DNA of 64,000 nt from NCBI RefSeq assembly GCF_000143415.4, contig NW_003314394.1, positions 11,201 through 75,200 of the forward strand, given 5' to 3'. Positions 22,642 to 35,687 of this stretch are shown one piece after another (within the stretch, counting starts at the first letter, position 1; each line of letters starts with the position of its first letter). The notes beneath the pieces were generated by a model. The model was given only the letters and a program-made list of their open reading frames with translations, was not told where the DNA came from and made no database searches. A program made the translations under genes and the position numbers. The DNA is from Selaginella moellendorffii (lineage: Eukaryota; Streptophyta; Lycopodiopsida; Selaginellales; Selaginellaceae).

Positions 22642-25600
22642 AGTATATCAGGAACATAAAGTATTATTAACTAGCAAGAAAAGTTCTTGCGAATGTATCA
22701 CCTAAAGGAAATAACATGCAATTTAACAAAACCAACTTGAGTAATAATCAACAAAATAAAATGAATACAATCTATAATATCCTTTTCTACACATCCATAA
22801 GTTAAACTTCATAATGCAAAACTAATGAAGAGTATGTTACACATTAATCCAAAAGCTAAGCATAACTAAGTTATGCACAAGAAGTGATTATTAAACCAAT
22901 CCTCCATGAATCCACGTATAGCAAGATATATTTTACTATATAACAAGCACAAGAGAAATCATTAATGATCAATATATCCCCAACTTAAGTCCATAAAGAA
23001 TTTAAACATTTTAATATCAATCACTAACTCTTCCTCTCGTAAAGTTAGTATAGTCCATGACTAAATCACTTTTCAAGGAAAAGCTAAAGCTCAACCTTTA
23101 TTAAACTATAGCCAAATCATCAACACTATCTACATCAAGATTAATGAAACTCAATATTAATCCTATGGAAAGACATTTCATCTTATTTGAATCTCAACAT
23201 TAATAATGTTAACGACAAGACATCATTTCAATGCCATCAACATCAAAACAAAGCTAAAAGAAAGCAAGAGTGAATTACCACTCAAAGCTCTCTAATAACC
23301 AAGCTAACCAAAGTCAAAGATACCTTAATTAGTATTTGAGACCAATCCTTCTACAATACTCAGCTATAGATAACACATTATTAAAGAGTGCATCACCACA
23401 TCCAAAACTCAATAAAATCCAACACCACGAACTAAATGCAATCAAAGGATATTGACATGAAAAAACCATGCAAGTTTAATGACACAATCCTTTACAATAC
23501 TATTCGGTAAAGCAAATTTATCACTACTAAATCATTATTAAGCAAAACAAGTGTCAAAAGTCCTCAACAAAGTCTATAAGTAACTAATAATCACTTTTCA
23601 ACTTGCCTTTTACAAAATTCAAACACTAAACTCATGTTATTGAGTCATTTACTTGTCCAACAAGAAGGTAACACCCTAAGTACAAGTAGACAAATATGAA
23701 TTAAATGACCACTCAAATCCAACTCAACTGCAATAAAGTCACTTATACGTCTAGCCAATAGCTCTAAGTATGCCTTGAAGAGGCTAGCTATACATGGCCA
23801 ATACTCAGCGAAAACTAAAGAGAAGACCATGAGATAAACTCATATTAGTACACAACCTTCTAATAGTCAAAGCTATAGTACAAGTACTAACATTTTAACC
23901 TCAAACAACTAAATTGGACATCATTATCCTCAATTAGGGTGTAAAGTTACTAAAACCAAGTTAAGATCAGTGAGAATTCACTACTTTTATAAAGTATAAC
24001 AAAATGCAAGGTGTAACCTACCACCACACTAACTCCAAACTCTATCCAGCTCAATTGCTTTAGCCCCAAAAGTCAACATCCCTTTTGGGTTGCATCATAC
24101 AAATTACGTACTAAATTCTAAGCTAACCAAAGTCAACTCTAACCTCTTCACTAGTCTTTATTGGTTTACGAAAATGAATGGTTTTTGAGCAAAATGATTA
24201 ACAGATCAGCCATTGGAAAAACTTAAGAAAATTTGTGGAAAATTTTTCATCCTAGAAAAAGAATGACTCTCAGTCTAAGAATACAAACTTTCAAGACTCA
24301 ATCAACTTCCTTCTACTAACAACTTCACATAAGTTCACCTCAATACAAATTCTTATGATCTAATAATATGTCTAAGCATCGAGCATTTTGCCTATATTTT
24401 TTACATCTAACATTGACATTTGCAAAATGTAAATGAATATCCAAGACCCAATCATTAAACCATATTTTTAGATATCCATATTGCACTAACACTCTTCTTC
24501 AACCACCTTCAAGATCTAATCTGAAGCCAAAACATTAACAAGAAAAATGATATAAAAATTCAAGATCTAAGGAAAATTCTTTATCACTCAAAATAACAAT
24601 TTCAATTCCACTAACACAAGTGCTAGTGATGTTAATGCTTCAACTACACATTTTCTCCATCCAGCAATCTACTCCAAATGCTAATAAATAAACCAATAAG
24701 CTATAGCAAGTGAATATTATAACTTTTTCCAACACCTCAATGTGCAAACACTTAAGGAAACAAGGTACCAACTTAAGCTTAGAATAATGGATTAACATTC
24801 AGAATCCAGTCAAAGCTACTATAACACTACTACTTGCAAATAAACTAGTTTCACCATGAACCACTTTGGGGTTGATCATCATTTAACCAAGTAACTTTGT
24901 AAACATATTGCTCACTATCACATAGATATGATATAAAAATCATAATGACTTGATTATCAATTGAGCAACACCATGAGCAAGCCCATATCATTATTTCAAA
25001 AGTTTATGTGAGTATCAAATGCCAACTTTATTTGACAAAATGCAACATAAATGCCACACCCCACCAATAGAGATCTACAATACCGAATACCATTAATTTC
25101 ATGCATAACTTAGACAAGCTCATGCCACTCTCTTTCTGATCAAACTCAAAATTAATCTAACACCAAGCTAATCAAGGTGCAATAGCAAGGTTCCCTGTCT
25201 TTAATAGCAAACCTAAACAAAATGGTTTAGCACTTCACTGTTATCCATCTTATGACTCACCACTTGTAAAACCACCACAACCAACATGTATCAAGATAGA
25301 GACTCTTGATTGCATACTGTGAACAAGAATAATGATTTAACACTTTCTTATAAATCATCTTTCTAAGAAGAAAAGATGATTTATGTGTTTGATCTTTGTT
25401 CTTGATGATTTTCTTTTCAATCTCAACTTTGACTAAACCTCAAGTTTACATTTGCACTACTTTCAATCCAATTCAAGAAAAGTTTATGAGAGAGCACAAC
25501 AATAACTACTTGAACTGTTAGGGCATGGCCATTGAGAGAGTGAGAGAAAGAGAGGGAATATTTTGATCCTCAGAATATTCCTCATCTTCCTTCCATGCCC

Positions 25601-25650
25601 CAGAAGGGCAAGAGGGGGGGCACTTTGTGAAGAGTATTGAAATATTTCTC
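22642..25650. other. Three kilobases of AT-rich DNA without genes
   Basis: Stop codons are dense in all frames and no domain was recognised. The one clear structural feature is a perfect hairpin at 25350-25384. The sequence begins exactly where the chromovirus 3' LTR is cut, so it may be an inserted, very old, non-coding element. Confidence 0.45.
25350..25384. other. Perfect 13-bp inverted repeat with 9-nt loop
   Basis: ATAAATCATCTTT (25350-25362) and AAAGATGATTTAT (25372-25384) are exact reverse complements around CTAAGAAGA. It lies in non-coding AT-rich DNA. Such a foldback can be chance in this composition. Confidence 0.6.
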
Positions 25651-26429
25651 GTGTTTAAGTGAGTGTTGGCCTTCCCTCAACAAATGGTGAACCCAACGTG
25701 ACACGCAGCACTTTCTGAGACATCATTTTTTTCTTTTTCTTTTGGCCGCAGACTTTGGGAACTAATTTCTTATTCATCTTGTGGTGGTTTTGTTTGATCT
25801 TAGGCGTTTTGGATAGGTCTGGAGCTCCTCTTTCCAACAAGGTATGGCACTCATCAAGCCGTGCAGTATTTGAAGAGATACAACATTTCTTGGCTCAATT
25901 GGATGAACATTTTGGGGTTTTCACTTTCTCGCTTAGATCCTCGGCCCAATTTCTTAAGGTAGTGCATTTGGGCTTGTAGATCTGGCCTAGATCTATGAGT
26001 AGTGGTGATTCTTGGCACTAAATTTGGGTGAATTGATGGCATGCAAAAGGATTTTCTTCTCTGGCTAGATTGGGTCATGTTTGTAGCAGGAATTCGTGCT
26101 TCTTCGGGCTTTGTTTTGGATGCCATTTGTTTCTAGAAGTGCTTCAGATCCTAGGCTTTATGAAGATACCAACGGCACCCTAGTATCGATCTACATCAGT
26201 GACATACACATGTTTTTCCACAATATTGGTGTTCTGGGTTACCTCTTCTTGGATCTTGGGGAATATTGAGGTGGCTTCTTCCCAAATTCCTACGATAGAG
26301 GTAGACGGGGCTGAGCCCTTTCCAACGAGCCCACCAATAGTCAAAATGGGGAAGGATCAAGACTAGAGGATTCATTTTTCTCTTTTGGGCTAAACTTTGT
26401 TGGGGGTTCCTTGGGAACAAATCAGTCTT

Positions 26430-26680
26430 CAAGGAACAGATAGGCGTAGGAATAAGAACAGGAGTTGGTGTAGGAACAGGAACAGGAGGAGCAAGAACAA
26501 GAGTTGGCATAGAAATAGGGACAGTAGGAGCAAGCATAGGGATAGCAGTTGGTGTTGGAGCAGGCACAAGAGTAGGAGCGAGAATAGGGGGTTACTGGTT
26601 ATAAGTTACAGGTTATAGGTTACAGGTCCCCAGTTACTGGTTATGAGTTACCAGTTACTAGCTACTCTAGCAATTACCCT
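26430..26680. repeat. Low-complexity GGAACA-type and GGTTAC/TTAT-type arrays
   Basis: 26445-26590 holds degenerate (GGAACA/GGAGCA)n units, which give a Pro/Thr/Val-rich shadow frame on the minus strand. 26589-26670 holds degenerate GGTTATAGGTTAC and AGTTACTGG units. Neither array codes for a recognised protein. Confidence 0.6.
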
Positions 26681-27028
26681 ATAGGTCAATGGTTACATGT
26701 GCTTGAGGCCTACATCTCCTTTCATTTTGACCCTTATTTCTCTTCGTCACAGGCATTTTGGGCAACTTTGTGCAACTTGAGCACAAGTCTACAATCTTCT
26801 TGCTCCTATCAACCTAGTTGCCTTGACCAGGCATTTGCAGTGTTCAAGGTATTTGATGCCAATACAAATTAGACGTGCGACAAATTGCACCCTTTCACCA
26901 TACCTCAAGGCCTTAAGGTATGGAGTAAACTTTCTAACATCCAAAGGTAGCTTAGGTATGACACAGCACCTTCTTGAGCCAAGTCCTCTTTATCCTCGGA
27001 AGATTCCAGTGACTTAGATCTACGAGCT

Positions 27029-30000
27029 ATGGCACAGCCACCTTTAGCTCGACCTCAGCTCCATGTTTTGCAGAAGGGGAGTGATCTCCCGACCTTCTTG
27101 GGTGGTGGAACAGTCTCTCCAACATTGCATATCAGTCGCTTTGATTACTACTGCACCACAAACATGATCGTTGATGATGATCGTATGTGCCGCGACTTCT
27201 TGCAGTTTCTCGAATTTAAAGCAGCAACTTGGGCAGATTCTCTCCTCCCAGAGGACCGAGCAGACTTCTAGACACTACTTGCTTCATTCAGAGAACGTTT
27301 CGTTGAAGAAAACCCACAAATTGGCTACTTGTCAACCTCTTTTTGTTCCGGCAGGGTGCTTAAGAGTCTATTCCTAACTATATCACCCGGTTTCGAGCAT
27401 ATTGGAAGCAATGTTGGGATCACAGAGTGGTCCAAGATGAGCAACAGGGGATCATGGCATTCACAGTGGGTCTGCATGGGAACTTGCAGTGGAAACTTCT
27501 TAAGAAGACATTCAGGTCTTGTCGCGAAGCATTTTCATTTGCCATGAAGCTGGAAAGAGAGCTTCTTGTCGACTTGGGGATTGCTAGAGTTGATTCTGAC
27601 CAAGCTATCACCCCGTCAGAGTCACCTTGTGCAACTGTTCACTCGTCCACACCAAAGCCTGTCGCTTTTGAGCATACACCTCTGGCTATTGAGAGCTTTG
27701 CCAACGAGATGCAGCAGCTGAAGGAGATCATTCTTCAGCAACAATCACACCATGACAAACTGCTCCAGGAGCTGGTGGAGTCCAAGAAAGAGGCTGCTAC
27801 AGCCCGGGAATGCAGATTTAAGTCTCGTTTGTGCACTCACTACGAGATAAACACGCACAACACGCAGTGCTGCTTCAAACTTCACCTAGAGCTTCAGCCT
27901 CCACCTTCTCAACGTGTCCAACAATATCCCTTTACTGATAATTCCACATCGTCTCGGGGTCCAGAGATATATCAGGAGCAGTTGGAGCGACAAGCAATTG
28001 AGGCAGCTCCTTCGTCAAGTAAAGGCAAGGCACTAGCCTCATCAATCAACACGATTTTGGTAGCCGAGGAACTTTATAGGCAACAGTAGCAAACCGCAGC
28101 CACTCAAGCCCAAGTGAAGAAGAACGCAGCTGCTCAGCCCAGCATCGATCCCCCAGCATCGATTGAGAGTGAATCTCTATCGGCACCTAATCCAGTGACA
28201 CAGAGGGTGGCTTGTAAGCTCCCCTTCAAGTCACTACTCTCTTCTCCTTCTGAGATCTCACCAACAACTATTCCCGTTCTGGAGCCAGTTCTTCAACAGC
28301 TGGTTGACACTCCCGTCACCTTTTTGCTCCGAGACATGTTGTGTCTTGTCCCGGGATTCGGCCAGTGTTTAGAGGAGTTTGCATGGTCAAGCACACTAGA
28401 GAGCACTCTCAAGAGAACTCCTCAATAGGTGCACATTGTCGACATGACAAAATATGGTGGAGATCTTGGTCCATTCTTAGTCCCGTTGCAGATTGGTACT
28501 TCCTCTTGTAGGATGGATGCTTTGGTTGACTCCTGTTCTGGAAGCAACATTATCTCTTTCAAAGCTGCCCTTTCAGCATAGCTACAGATCACTGAGAGCT
28601 CCTCCATCGTGCTCAAAACCTTCACCAACCACACCATTCCTCCAGTAGGCATTTGCTGTGGTGTCAAGGTCTTAGTGCAGGGTGTTATTTCTGAGGTAGA
28701 TTTCCTCATGGTTGACTACCAACGTCTTGGAACGTCCTCTTTGAAGGACTTTATCATCCTTGGCCACTCATAGCAAGTCACAACCCATTGCACCATTGAT
28801 AGTGCACAAGGCAAGATGGAAATTAGCAATGGAACCCATAGCACCACCTTTCTCAACAACCACGGCAGAGCTCTTTGTCAGCAAGCCTAGTAGGCTCAGA
28901 CTAAGATGGCCTCCACACCACACTTCCCTCTTGAGTTCACATACATTTTTCCTGAGTTGGTGGTGGAGTCGACCATCTATATGATAGATGCTTTCTCATG
29001 CAATGCGATTGACATGGTTGGAAGTGAGTTAGATAGCTTGAGACATCTCTCAGCTTCACTCCCTTTATTTGAGAGTAAGGCCGAGCCTCTAGACACGCCC
29101 TCTTTATTTGATGGCGGGGCTTATAGAGTACAGGCCCCCATATCCAACTTTTCGAAGTGTTTCTCGATAGAGGAAGGGTTTCTCAATTTGTTTCTTGCAT
29201 GGGACCAACTCTCTCTTATGGAGCTTGATGACATAGTCACTCCAGACTAGGTCCATCTTTCACAGGACACAGCTGAACACAATCCTCCTCAGCAACTATC
29301 TGAGGTGTCACACAGCCCGCATCTTCCTACTAAAATTGCGGTAGCTAATGACTCCAAGCGTATTTTGTCATGCTGTTTCTTGGAGACAGAGGATGACATC
29401 CAGACACAAAATTGGCAGAAAGAATCAAGCCAATTGGACATGTTGCATGTGAGTTATGGCTCTTTGAGTTCAGAATTTCCTACCATGGAGCCCCCGGTAC
29501 TCCAACCACCAGAACGACAACTTCCTTTCAAAATTTACATCACGATGGGCACAGATGCTTTTAGATTATGCCTTTTCCAATGTTCATAGCCTAGCAAGCC
29601 ACCACATGCAACATATTATGCCTCACATTCATTCAAGGAGACTGGAAAGAAGTATGTGGATGCAGAAAAAGAAGCGGTGGCTGTTGTTTATTCCTTGGAG
29701 CGATTTCATCACTTTCTCGCTGGAGCCTATATCCATTTCCATGTCTGTTTTACTGTGCTAACCTTTCTTTTACAGCAGCTAGTTCACAATCCTTGTACTT
29801 TATCTTGGATTGTGACCATCCAAGAGTTCCAGCCAACTTTTCACATGCAACATCTTCTCCAATGGCTGTAGATGAAGCACGTGAAGAGCAGCAGCTATTA
29901 TCCTGAGTGCAATGGCCAGGTGGAGTCTAGCAACAAGATATTGAAGACAGTCATCTCAAAGCTTGTGGAGGATCACCCGAGGCGTTGGCACGAACACTTG

Positions 30001-30767
30001 GTTACGGCATTGTGGGCTTTTCGGACGTCCTTCAAGACATCCATCTCCATGACCCCATTCTCCCTTGTCTATGGGACAGAGGCCATGCTTCCAGTGGAGA
30101 TCCAAGTGCCATTACTCTCACTCTCACTTTGATACGCAGCAGTGATGCAGCTTAGCGATGAGGACAAACTTTATGCACGTGACTTGGAGGTTCTTGCCTT
30201 GGAAGAACAGCAACGATCCATGACTAAACATCTCCTTCAAGGCAAGTAGAAGATCAAGTCCATCATTGATCACCAGCAGCCTACTGAACCATTTGAGGAT
30301 GGCAATCTTGTTCTACTCAAGGAATTTACGCCACCTTTGAAGTTCTCCCCTCGCTGGACCGGCCCCTACTCTATCCAGCAACACATCGGGGGCGGAGCAT
30401 ATGAGGTGGTGGGAGTGGTGGGGGAGAGTAGGGGGGAGGGGGGTGTTGTAGTTGCGGGAGGGCATGAGGAGGGGAGAGGGCAGACCTTGACATTGGTGCA
30501 GGATGATGGGTGCTTGCTTTCACTCCTTTTCATACTCCTGTGCTGGCGCTGGTGAGGTGAGCTGTGGACTTGTCTTTTTTTGGCATGGGATGGAATTTTT
30601 ATCGTCGGAGGCTTGTGGATGGTGACCGGGGTACGTGGCACTCCCCTGGGGGTGGCATGTGTTAGCGTGGGGTGTGTGGCCCACAAATGTGACTGGCAAT
30701 TAGATTTTGCTGATGTCCTTGATCCTTGGCTATTGTGCACAGGAATGTCTCGATTCTAAGGGGACGT
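27029..30767 (+). mobile_element. Second Ty3/gypsy relic (gag, protease, RNase H, integrase)
   Basis: The gag region (27029-28420) includes HISRFDYYC, ATWADSLL and a long frame at 27427-28089. A retropepsin-like stretch follows (PLQIGTSSCRMDALVDSCSGSNIIS, near 28480-28560). Little RT is readable. RNase H-like YASHSFKETGKKYVDAEKEA near 29615-29680 is followed almost directly by integrase core sequence SSSYYPECNGQVESSNKILK (29887-29950) and FRTSFKTSISMTPFSLVYG. Most of RNase H and the zinc part of integrase are therefore deleted. A purine-rich CTAAGGGGACG (30757-30767) precedes a probable 3' LTR. A 5' LTR was not found. Confidence 0.78.
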
Positions 30768-31247
30768 TGTTAATGATTGGCTACTCAAGGGAGGCGCATA
30801 GTGACTCTCGAGGTACTTAAAATTGTGGGGGCTTAAATGCTCCAATCTATCCTTTGAGCATGATGGTGCCACCATTTGTCTAAGCCGTCCAATGGTGTGA
30901 GAAGTGATCGTGGCCATCTGCAAGATTTTGGTATGATCGCTCCCTTGTGTCGGATCTTGGGCTGTAAAGGCATGGATCTGGGCTGACTGTGAGTTGAAAT
31001 TGCGGGCTGTAGCGCTTACGCGTGGTCCGATTAGTGATCCAACCCGTCTGATGTGAGTGCAAGGCGCCGGTACAGTACTTCTGGCTTGGGCATGCTCTCC
31101 AGCTCTTGTTGAGTGTTGGATGTCTTGGGCACCAATCCTGGCTGTTCCCGGGAGAAGGTTTATATAGATCACAACACTCTAAGGAAAACCTTATATTATT
31201 CCCAAGACCCCAAAGTTGTCCCCTTATTTATCCTCTTTCTATCCACA
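30768..31247 (+). repeat. Probable 3' LTR of the second gypsy relic
   Basis: The segment begins TGTTAATG right after a polypurine-like tract and ends in CA at 31247. The next base starts an LTR of the other family. About 480 bp is a usual LTR length. Without a 5' copy to compare, the call rests on position and termini. Confidence 0.5.
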
Positions 31248-31985
31248 TGTAAGGAATCAACTCCCCAAGGTGTTGTAAGCTAAAGGATCCCTGAAAGCAC
31301 AACCAAAATGATAAAGATTTCATTAAATGAGATTGAGTCCGAAATCGAGTCCGAGACCAAGTTCGAGACCAAGTTTGAGATCGAGTTCAAGATCAACTTT
31401 GAGACCAAGTTCGAGACCGAGTCCAAGACTGAGTTCGAGACTAAGTCCGAGATTTGAGATTGGGTCTAAGACTATCGAGTCTGAGACAGAGTCCGAGGTC
31501 GGGTCCGAGATCGAGTTTGAAACCGAGTTCAAGACTGAGTCCGAGGTTGAGTTTGAGATTGAGTCTGAAAGTGAGTCTGAGGCCGAGTCCAAATACTAAC
31601 ACAAGTCATGGGGTGAAAGCCCAAAGCGTGTGTCTCGAAGGGGGGAAGGCGGGGGGGGGATGGGGTTGAAGGGGTTCCAAAAATATAGTAGGGATAGTGA
31701 GGTCTAGGAATCAATCTTGAAGGAACTCTTCAATGGTGCTTCCAAACTGACTTGAGGTTGAGGCTGGGGCTTAAGGGCCTTGGGTGGGAGTGAGCATGGA
31801 CTCGGGTGGTGCTAAAAGGGCCACCCAAAAAAGTGCTCAAGAGCATGGAAGGGAAACTAACTATAGTGCTCCCGACTCATGTGGAGTGGTGCCCCATTTG
31901 AGTACTTTTGCAACTCATTGGTCCTCACCCTTCCTAAGGGCTTGGGCCTTTCCTTTGTTTGATTGCATTAATATACAAGGAGTAG
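31248..31985 (+). repeat. Incomplete LTR of the chromovirus family
   Basis: It starts TGTAAGGAATC and follows the 5' LTR at 15294 through the minisatellite (31326-31595), the conserved core (31603-31700) and onward to about GGAGTAGAG. The last 280-330 bp of the LTR are missing. No internal element sequence adjoins it, so it is a truncated solo LTR. Confidence 0.82.
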
Positions 31986-32085
31986 AGCCTCATGAGGCCT
32001 AAAAATCACCAAGGCATAAGTGCACTAAGGCATAGGTGTGGGGGAGGTAAAGGCATACCGAGACTGGTGAAGCCAGTGTTGAGGG

Positions 32086-32571
32086 AAAATCTTGGAGACA
32101 GGTGGGATGAACCTCAGCAAATCATAGTAGCAAGGCTACTTTGCCACTTACAATACCCTGTCCCTTATTTAAGTCGTCTGCAAAGAATTTATCTCTGAAG
32201 CCGTTCAGTTTGTATTTACCGGTCCAACACAAGCGGCAAGGTCAACCGCAAGCACATGCACAGGTCCTCGGGGGTGCACGTGCCACCCCTTTCCAAGATC
32301 AAGTAACAACGCGTGAGGTAGATAGTGCCACATCTAGCACAGATTCTGACTTAGAGGTGTTCAGTCATAATCCCACGCATGGTAGCTTTGTGCCACTGGC
32401 TTTTCAACCAAGCGCAATGACCAATTGTGTGAATCAACGGTTCCTCTTGTATTAAGTTGAATTATTATTGTGACACAAGGCATCAGTAGGGTAAAACTAA
32501 ACTCATGACAGTCTAAACCCAGCTCAAGTTCCCTATTGGTGGGTGAACAATCCAACACTTGGTGAATTCTA

Positions 32572-32614
<43 letters not shown>

Positions 32615-32637
32615 AACATTGCTATGAACGCTTGGCT

Positions 32638-32669
<32 letters not shown>

Positions 32670-33042
32670 TTGACACCTCTAGCTTCAAACCCAGAAATAC
32701 TAAAGGATCAATAGGCCATGTTTTCACAGTTTGTATCCGTACTAAAGATCAAAATCAAATGAGCTTTTACCCTTCTATTCCACACGAGATTTCTATTCTC
32801 ATTGAGCTCATCTTAGAACACCTACATTATCTTTTAACAGATGTACCACCCCAGCCACTTGACAATGTCATCCGCCTAGATCAGCCAACAAGTTGCCCGC
32901 CTTAAAACTAGAAGAAGGGGCAAAGCCCTGTCTCCACCTCACAGAGTAAGTAAAATAACATTAAAAGTAGTGGTATTTCACTTGTGCTGAAACTCCCACT
33001 TATGCTACAGCTCTCAAGTCATTTCACAAAGTCAAACTAGAG
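32086..33042 (-). rRNA. Degenerate 25S rRNA 3' segment, left part (pseudogene)
   Basis: The reverse complement follows the plant 25S rRNA 3' end. Clear blocks are AGTTTTACCCTACTGATG (around 32484-32503), GGATAACTGGCTTGTGGCAG (about 32637-32656), CTTCGATGTCGGCTCTTCC (about 32585-32605), GTATTGTAAGTGGCA (about 32138-32155) and ACTACTTTTAATGTTATTTT (about 32955-32975). The 32200-32330 stretch is poorly conserved. Most differences are C-to-T or G-to-A. It stops at a LINE insertion and resumes at 42358. Confidence 0.93.
33026..33042. repeat. Left target-site duplication of the LINE
   Basis: ACAAAGTCAAACTAGAG here corresponds to ACAAAGTTGGACTAGAG at 42358-42374. The expected rRNA sequence is ACAAAGTCGGACTAGAG. 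The three differences lie in or next to one CpG, which decayed to CA on the left and TG on the right. Confidence 0.88.
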
Positions 33043-33970
33043 GGACTAGAGGAGAGAATGAAAACCCTAGCAGCACAGTGCCTTCTCTCTGAGCACCCAC
33101 TTCTCTCATGCCCACGGCACCCAAGCACGCTCCTATCCTCGGCACCATGGATTTGCAGTTGAGCGCCTCGCTGTTCGGTGGGTTCTGGGCACATCCGGTA
33201 CACGCTTGGCGATCTCATTGGTGGAAGTGCCAGGATCCCGGTTCTTCCTAGCTCCCCCCCTGTCCGACGCAGTCACCACAAGCATGCTCTTGATCACTCT
33301 CTCCTTCGCCACTTTCATTGGATCTACACTGGGTCCCCCTGATTCAAGCTTGCTCCACCCAACAATTGGTCCATGTGGATCCATTTGGGTAGTGAAGGGA
33401 TCGTCTCAGGACCGATAGGATTGATGGCCGCACAGCCCAAAATCCTCTTCGCACACCTGCAAGGTTAAAAGAGGACTTCGGTGGGGAACCAGCGAGAGTT
33501 CCCCTCTCCTCCCCCCACACATCACAAAAAAAGAAGAAAACGCACCAAGCTGGATCAAGGGAAGGATGCTCCAAGCACTAAAAGGGGATAGAAGCACAAG
33601 AGAAGCAAATTGAGCATGTACTGCCACTTACCCTCTACCTCTTGAACATGAGCACCCTCAACAAGCACATCCAAAGGAGCTGGAGCAAAGAACATCCCCA
33701 AGCCACGAACATGCTTGGTTTCTTCCTTGCGCACCTCTTCATTTCAGCACCATGGTTGTGAACACGAAGTGTGGATGGATAAGCAACTCCCCCATCTCCT
33801 CACGCAGCAGAACGCAACGATATGGCCTTCGATCCAACATCCTATTGCCAATACGCTTCTCACCGAGCCATGAATCCAAGCGACAGAAGATCCCAGGGGG
33901 AGAACTCCATGCTGATCTAGCCACCCAAAAATCAGCTAACTTAGTAAATTGGCTGATGTGGTTGTGGTAA
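33043..33970 (+). other. LINE 5' region, no recognisable protein
   Basis: The composition (GC-richer, many short frames on both strands) matches the LINE coding part further right, not the AT-rich insert. No domain was recognised. It may be the 5' untranslated region or degraded ORF1. Confidence 0.4.
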
Positions 33971-35550
33971 ACAACTATTGTTACAATCACAATATAGATA
34001 AAGACTCCAAGACAATAAAGGAGTCTCAAGATTATCCTCATATAGTTGAGGATGGTGCTAATGAATTTGATATTAGAGTTAACAACTGTGGGAAGTCAAA
34101 TATAGATGAGGACATATATTCTTGAAATAGTAGCTTGGGCTACCTTTAATAAAAGTTTGAATAACTCAAGGAATTGGGGGGTGTATTTAAAGAATGAATT
34201 GGTGTTCTCATCATATGAAAAGATAGTTTTAAGAGGTGAAAATAGCCCACATAGAACAAAGGATAATCAAGTGTCAGAGTAATATTTGTAAAGGTGGTCT
34301 TTGTGAATATGATACAAATACAAGAAGTTGTATTCAAGTGTGATGGCATCTCAAAAAGTAGCCAAGAGGATAAAACTTTATATAATGATGGATTAGTGAA
34401 ATCCAAAAGCTAGATGTAGAGTCAAGGGATGGTCCCAAAGGCTTGGAAGGATTTTATTTGGACAAAAGTGTGTTGTACCTTACAAAGGACTAGGAAGAAC
34501 ATGAAATTTAAGTATGAGAACAATTGGTATTTTATTGATGGCAAAATGTGCCATACTAAAGTTGTGGAAAGGCATTCATGGAAGAAAACAACTTTGGTGA
34601 GGAGTTATATATGAACATTATTTTGAGTGTTAATCGATAATTTACCATTGTTTTGGAAAAAACTTAGATACAAGTGGGAAGTGTCGTAAAGGTAAGCTTA
34701 TAAAGCTAATGGTGTGAAAACACCAAATGTTCCAAGGTGTGATGTTTTGAGGTTGAGTTAGTTGGTTCATAAGAACCCCTTGCCAAATGAATCTCTATGG
34801 AAATGGGATGGGCATAGCCTAAGCTAGAAGGCATACAATTTGAGTGCATTACCCAAATAATGATGGAGGTGTGAAAGTATCAGTAATGAGTTGTACGACT
34901 TGATGATTATGAAGCAACTAAGCAAATGGTATGATATAATTAATTGGATTGGTAAAAGTTAACTTCCAGAGACTTTTTATTGGGATAAAGAGGTTAAATA
35001 TATCCCTTAGGGGATAAATTATTTATGTAGTGATGTAGTGAATCAATGTGAAATGCTCATTGTCAAAGAAGGTCATCATTAGGAAGTGGTGTTTAGTATC
35101 ATGAGGGCATTAGATAAGGCCCAAGGAATTAAGTCTTTAGCAAAAAAAATGGATAGGAGGTGTTATCTAACGTCTAAAGTTGTAAAGATAGGATAAGTCT
35201 GTTTATTCGAATTAGATAAAGCTAAAAAGATTTTTGGCAAAGCTAGTGACAGGCATACAAAGCCCATGAGTAACAATGTTAACTCTGAGCTTTATCCAAT
35301 TCTAATAGATAGACTTATTAGACTTGGCCAAGTGAGGAATCTCCATACAAACGGCAATGCAACTTGAGCACGAAATCCAAGGGATGGGCCATAGTCTAAT
35401 GGGCTCTGAAAGTAAGAAAAAGAGTCATAAAAGTAAAGTGAAAGAAAGGAAGAAAAAGAAGAGAAGAGGAATGCCTCACCGGATGAAGCGTTTAAGGTGA
35501 GAGTGGTTGTGAGCGTGTGGGAGCTCACATCCCTTAGCATCAACTAGCAC
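33971..35550. mobile_element. AT-rich insert within the LINE, coding-like remnants of unknown family
   Basis: Base composition drops sharply to AT-rich and returns near a run of 17 C at 35572-35588. One frame keeps long coding-like stretches (for example SIMRALDKAQGIKSLAKKMD and CLFELDKAKKIFGKASDRH near 35095-35260) interrupted by single stops. This suggests a decayed transposon protein. The family was not recognised, and exact ends and a target duplication were not found. Confidence 0.4.
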
Positions 35551-35687
35551 ATCCTTGCTGACGCCCCCCATCCCCCCCCCCCCCCCCCACTCTCCAATTT
35601 TCCCCCCAGCAAAATCTTCTTTCACTACAGTGCCTCCCTCCCCCCGCACCACTGCCCCTAGTCATTTTTTGGACACAGGAATCTTGC

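Noticed and set aside
26196-26567. Pro/Thr/Val-rich minus-strand frame
   Set aside because: Produced by a GGAACA-type low-complexity array; no domain and no supporting signals.
32141-32905. Open frames of 104 and 120 residues near 32.1-32.9 kb
   Set aside because: The DNA is antisense 25S rRNA; these frames are chance translations of it.
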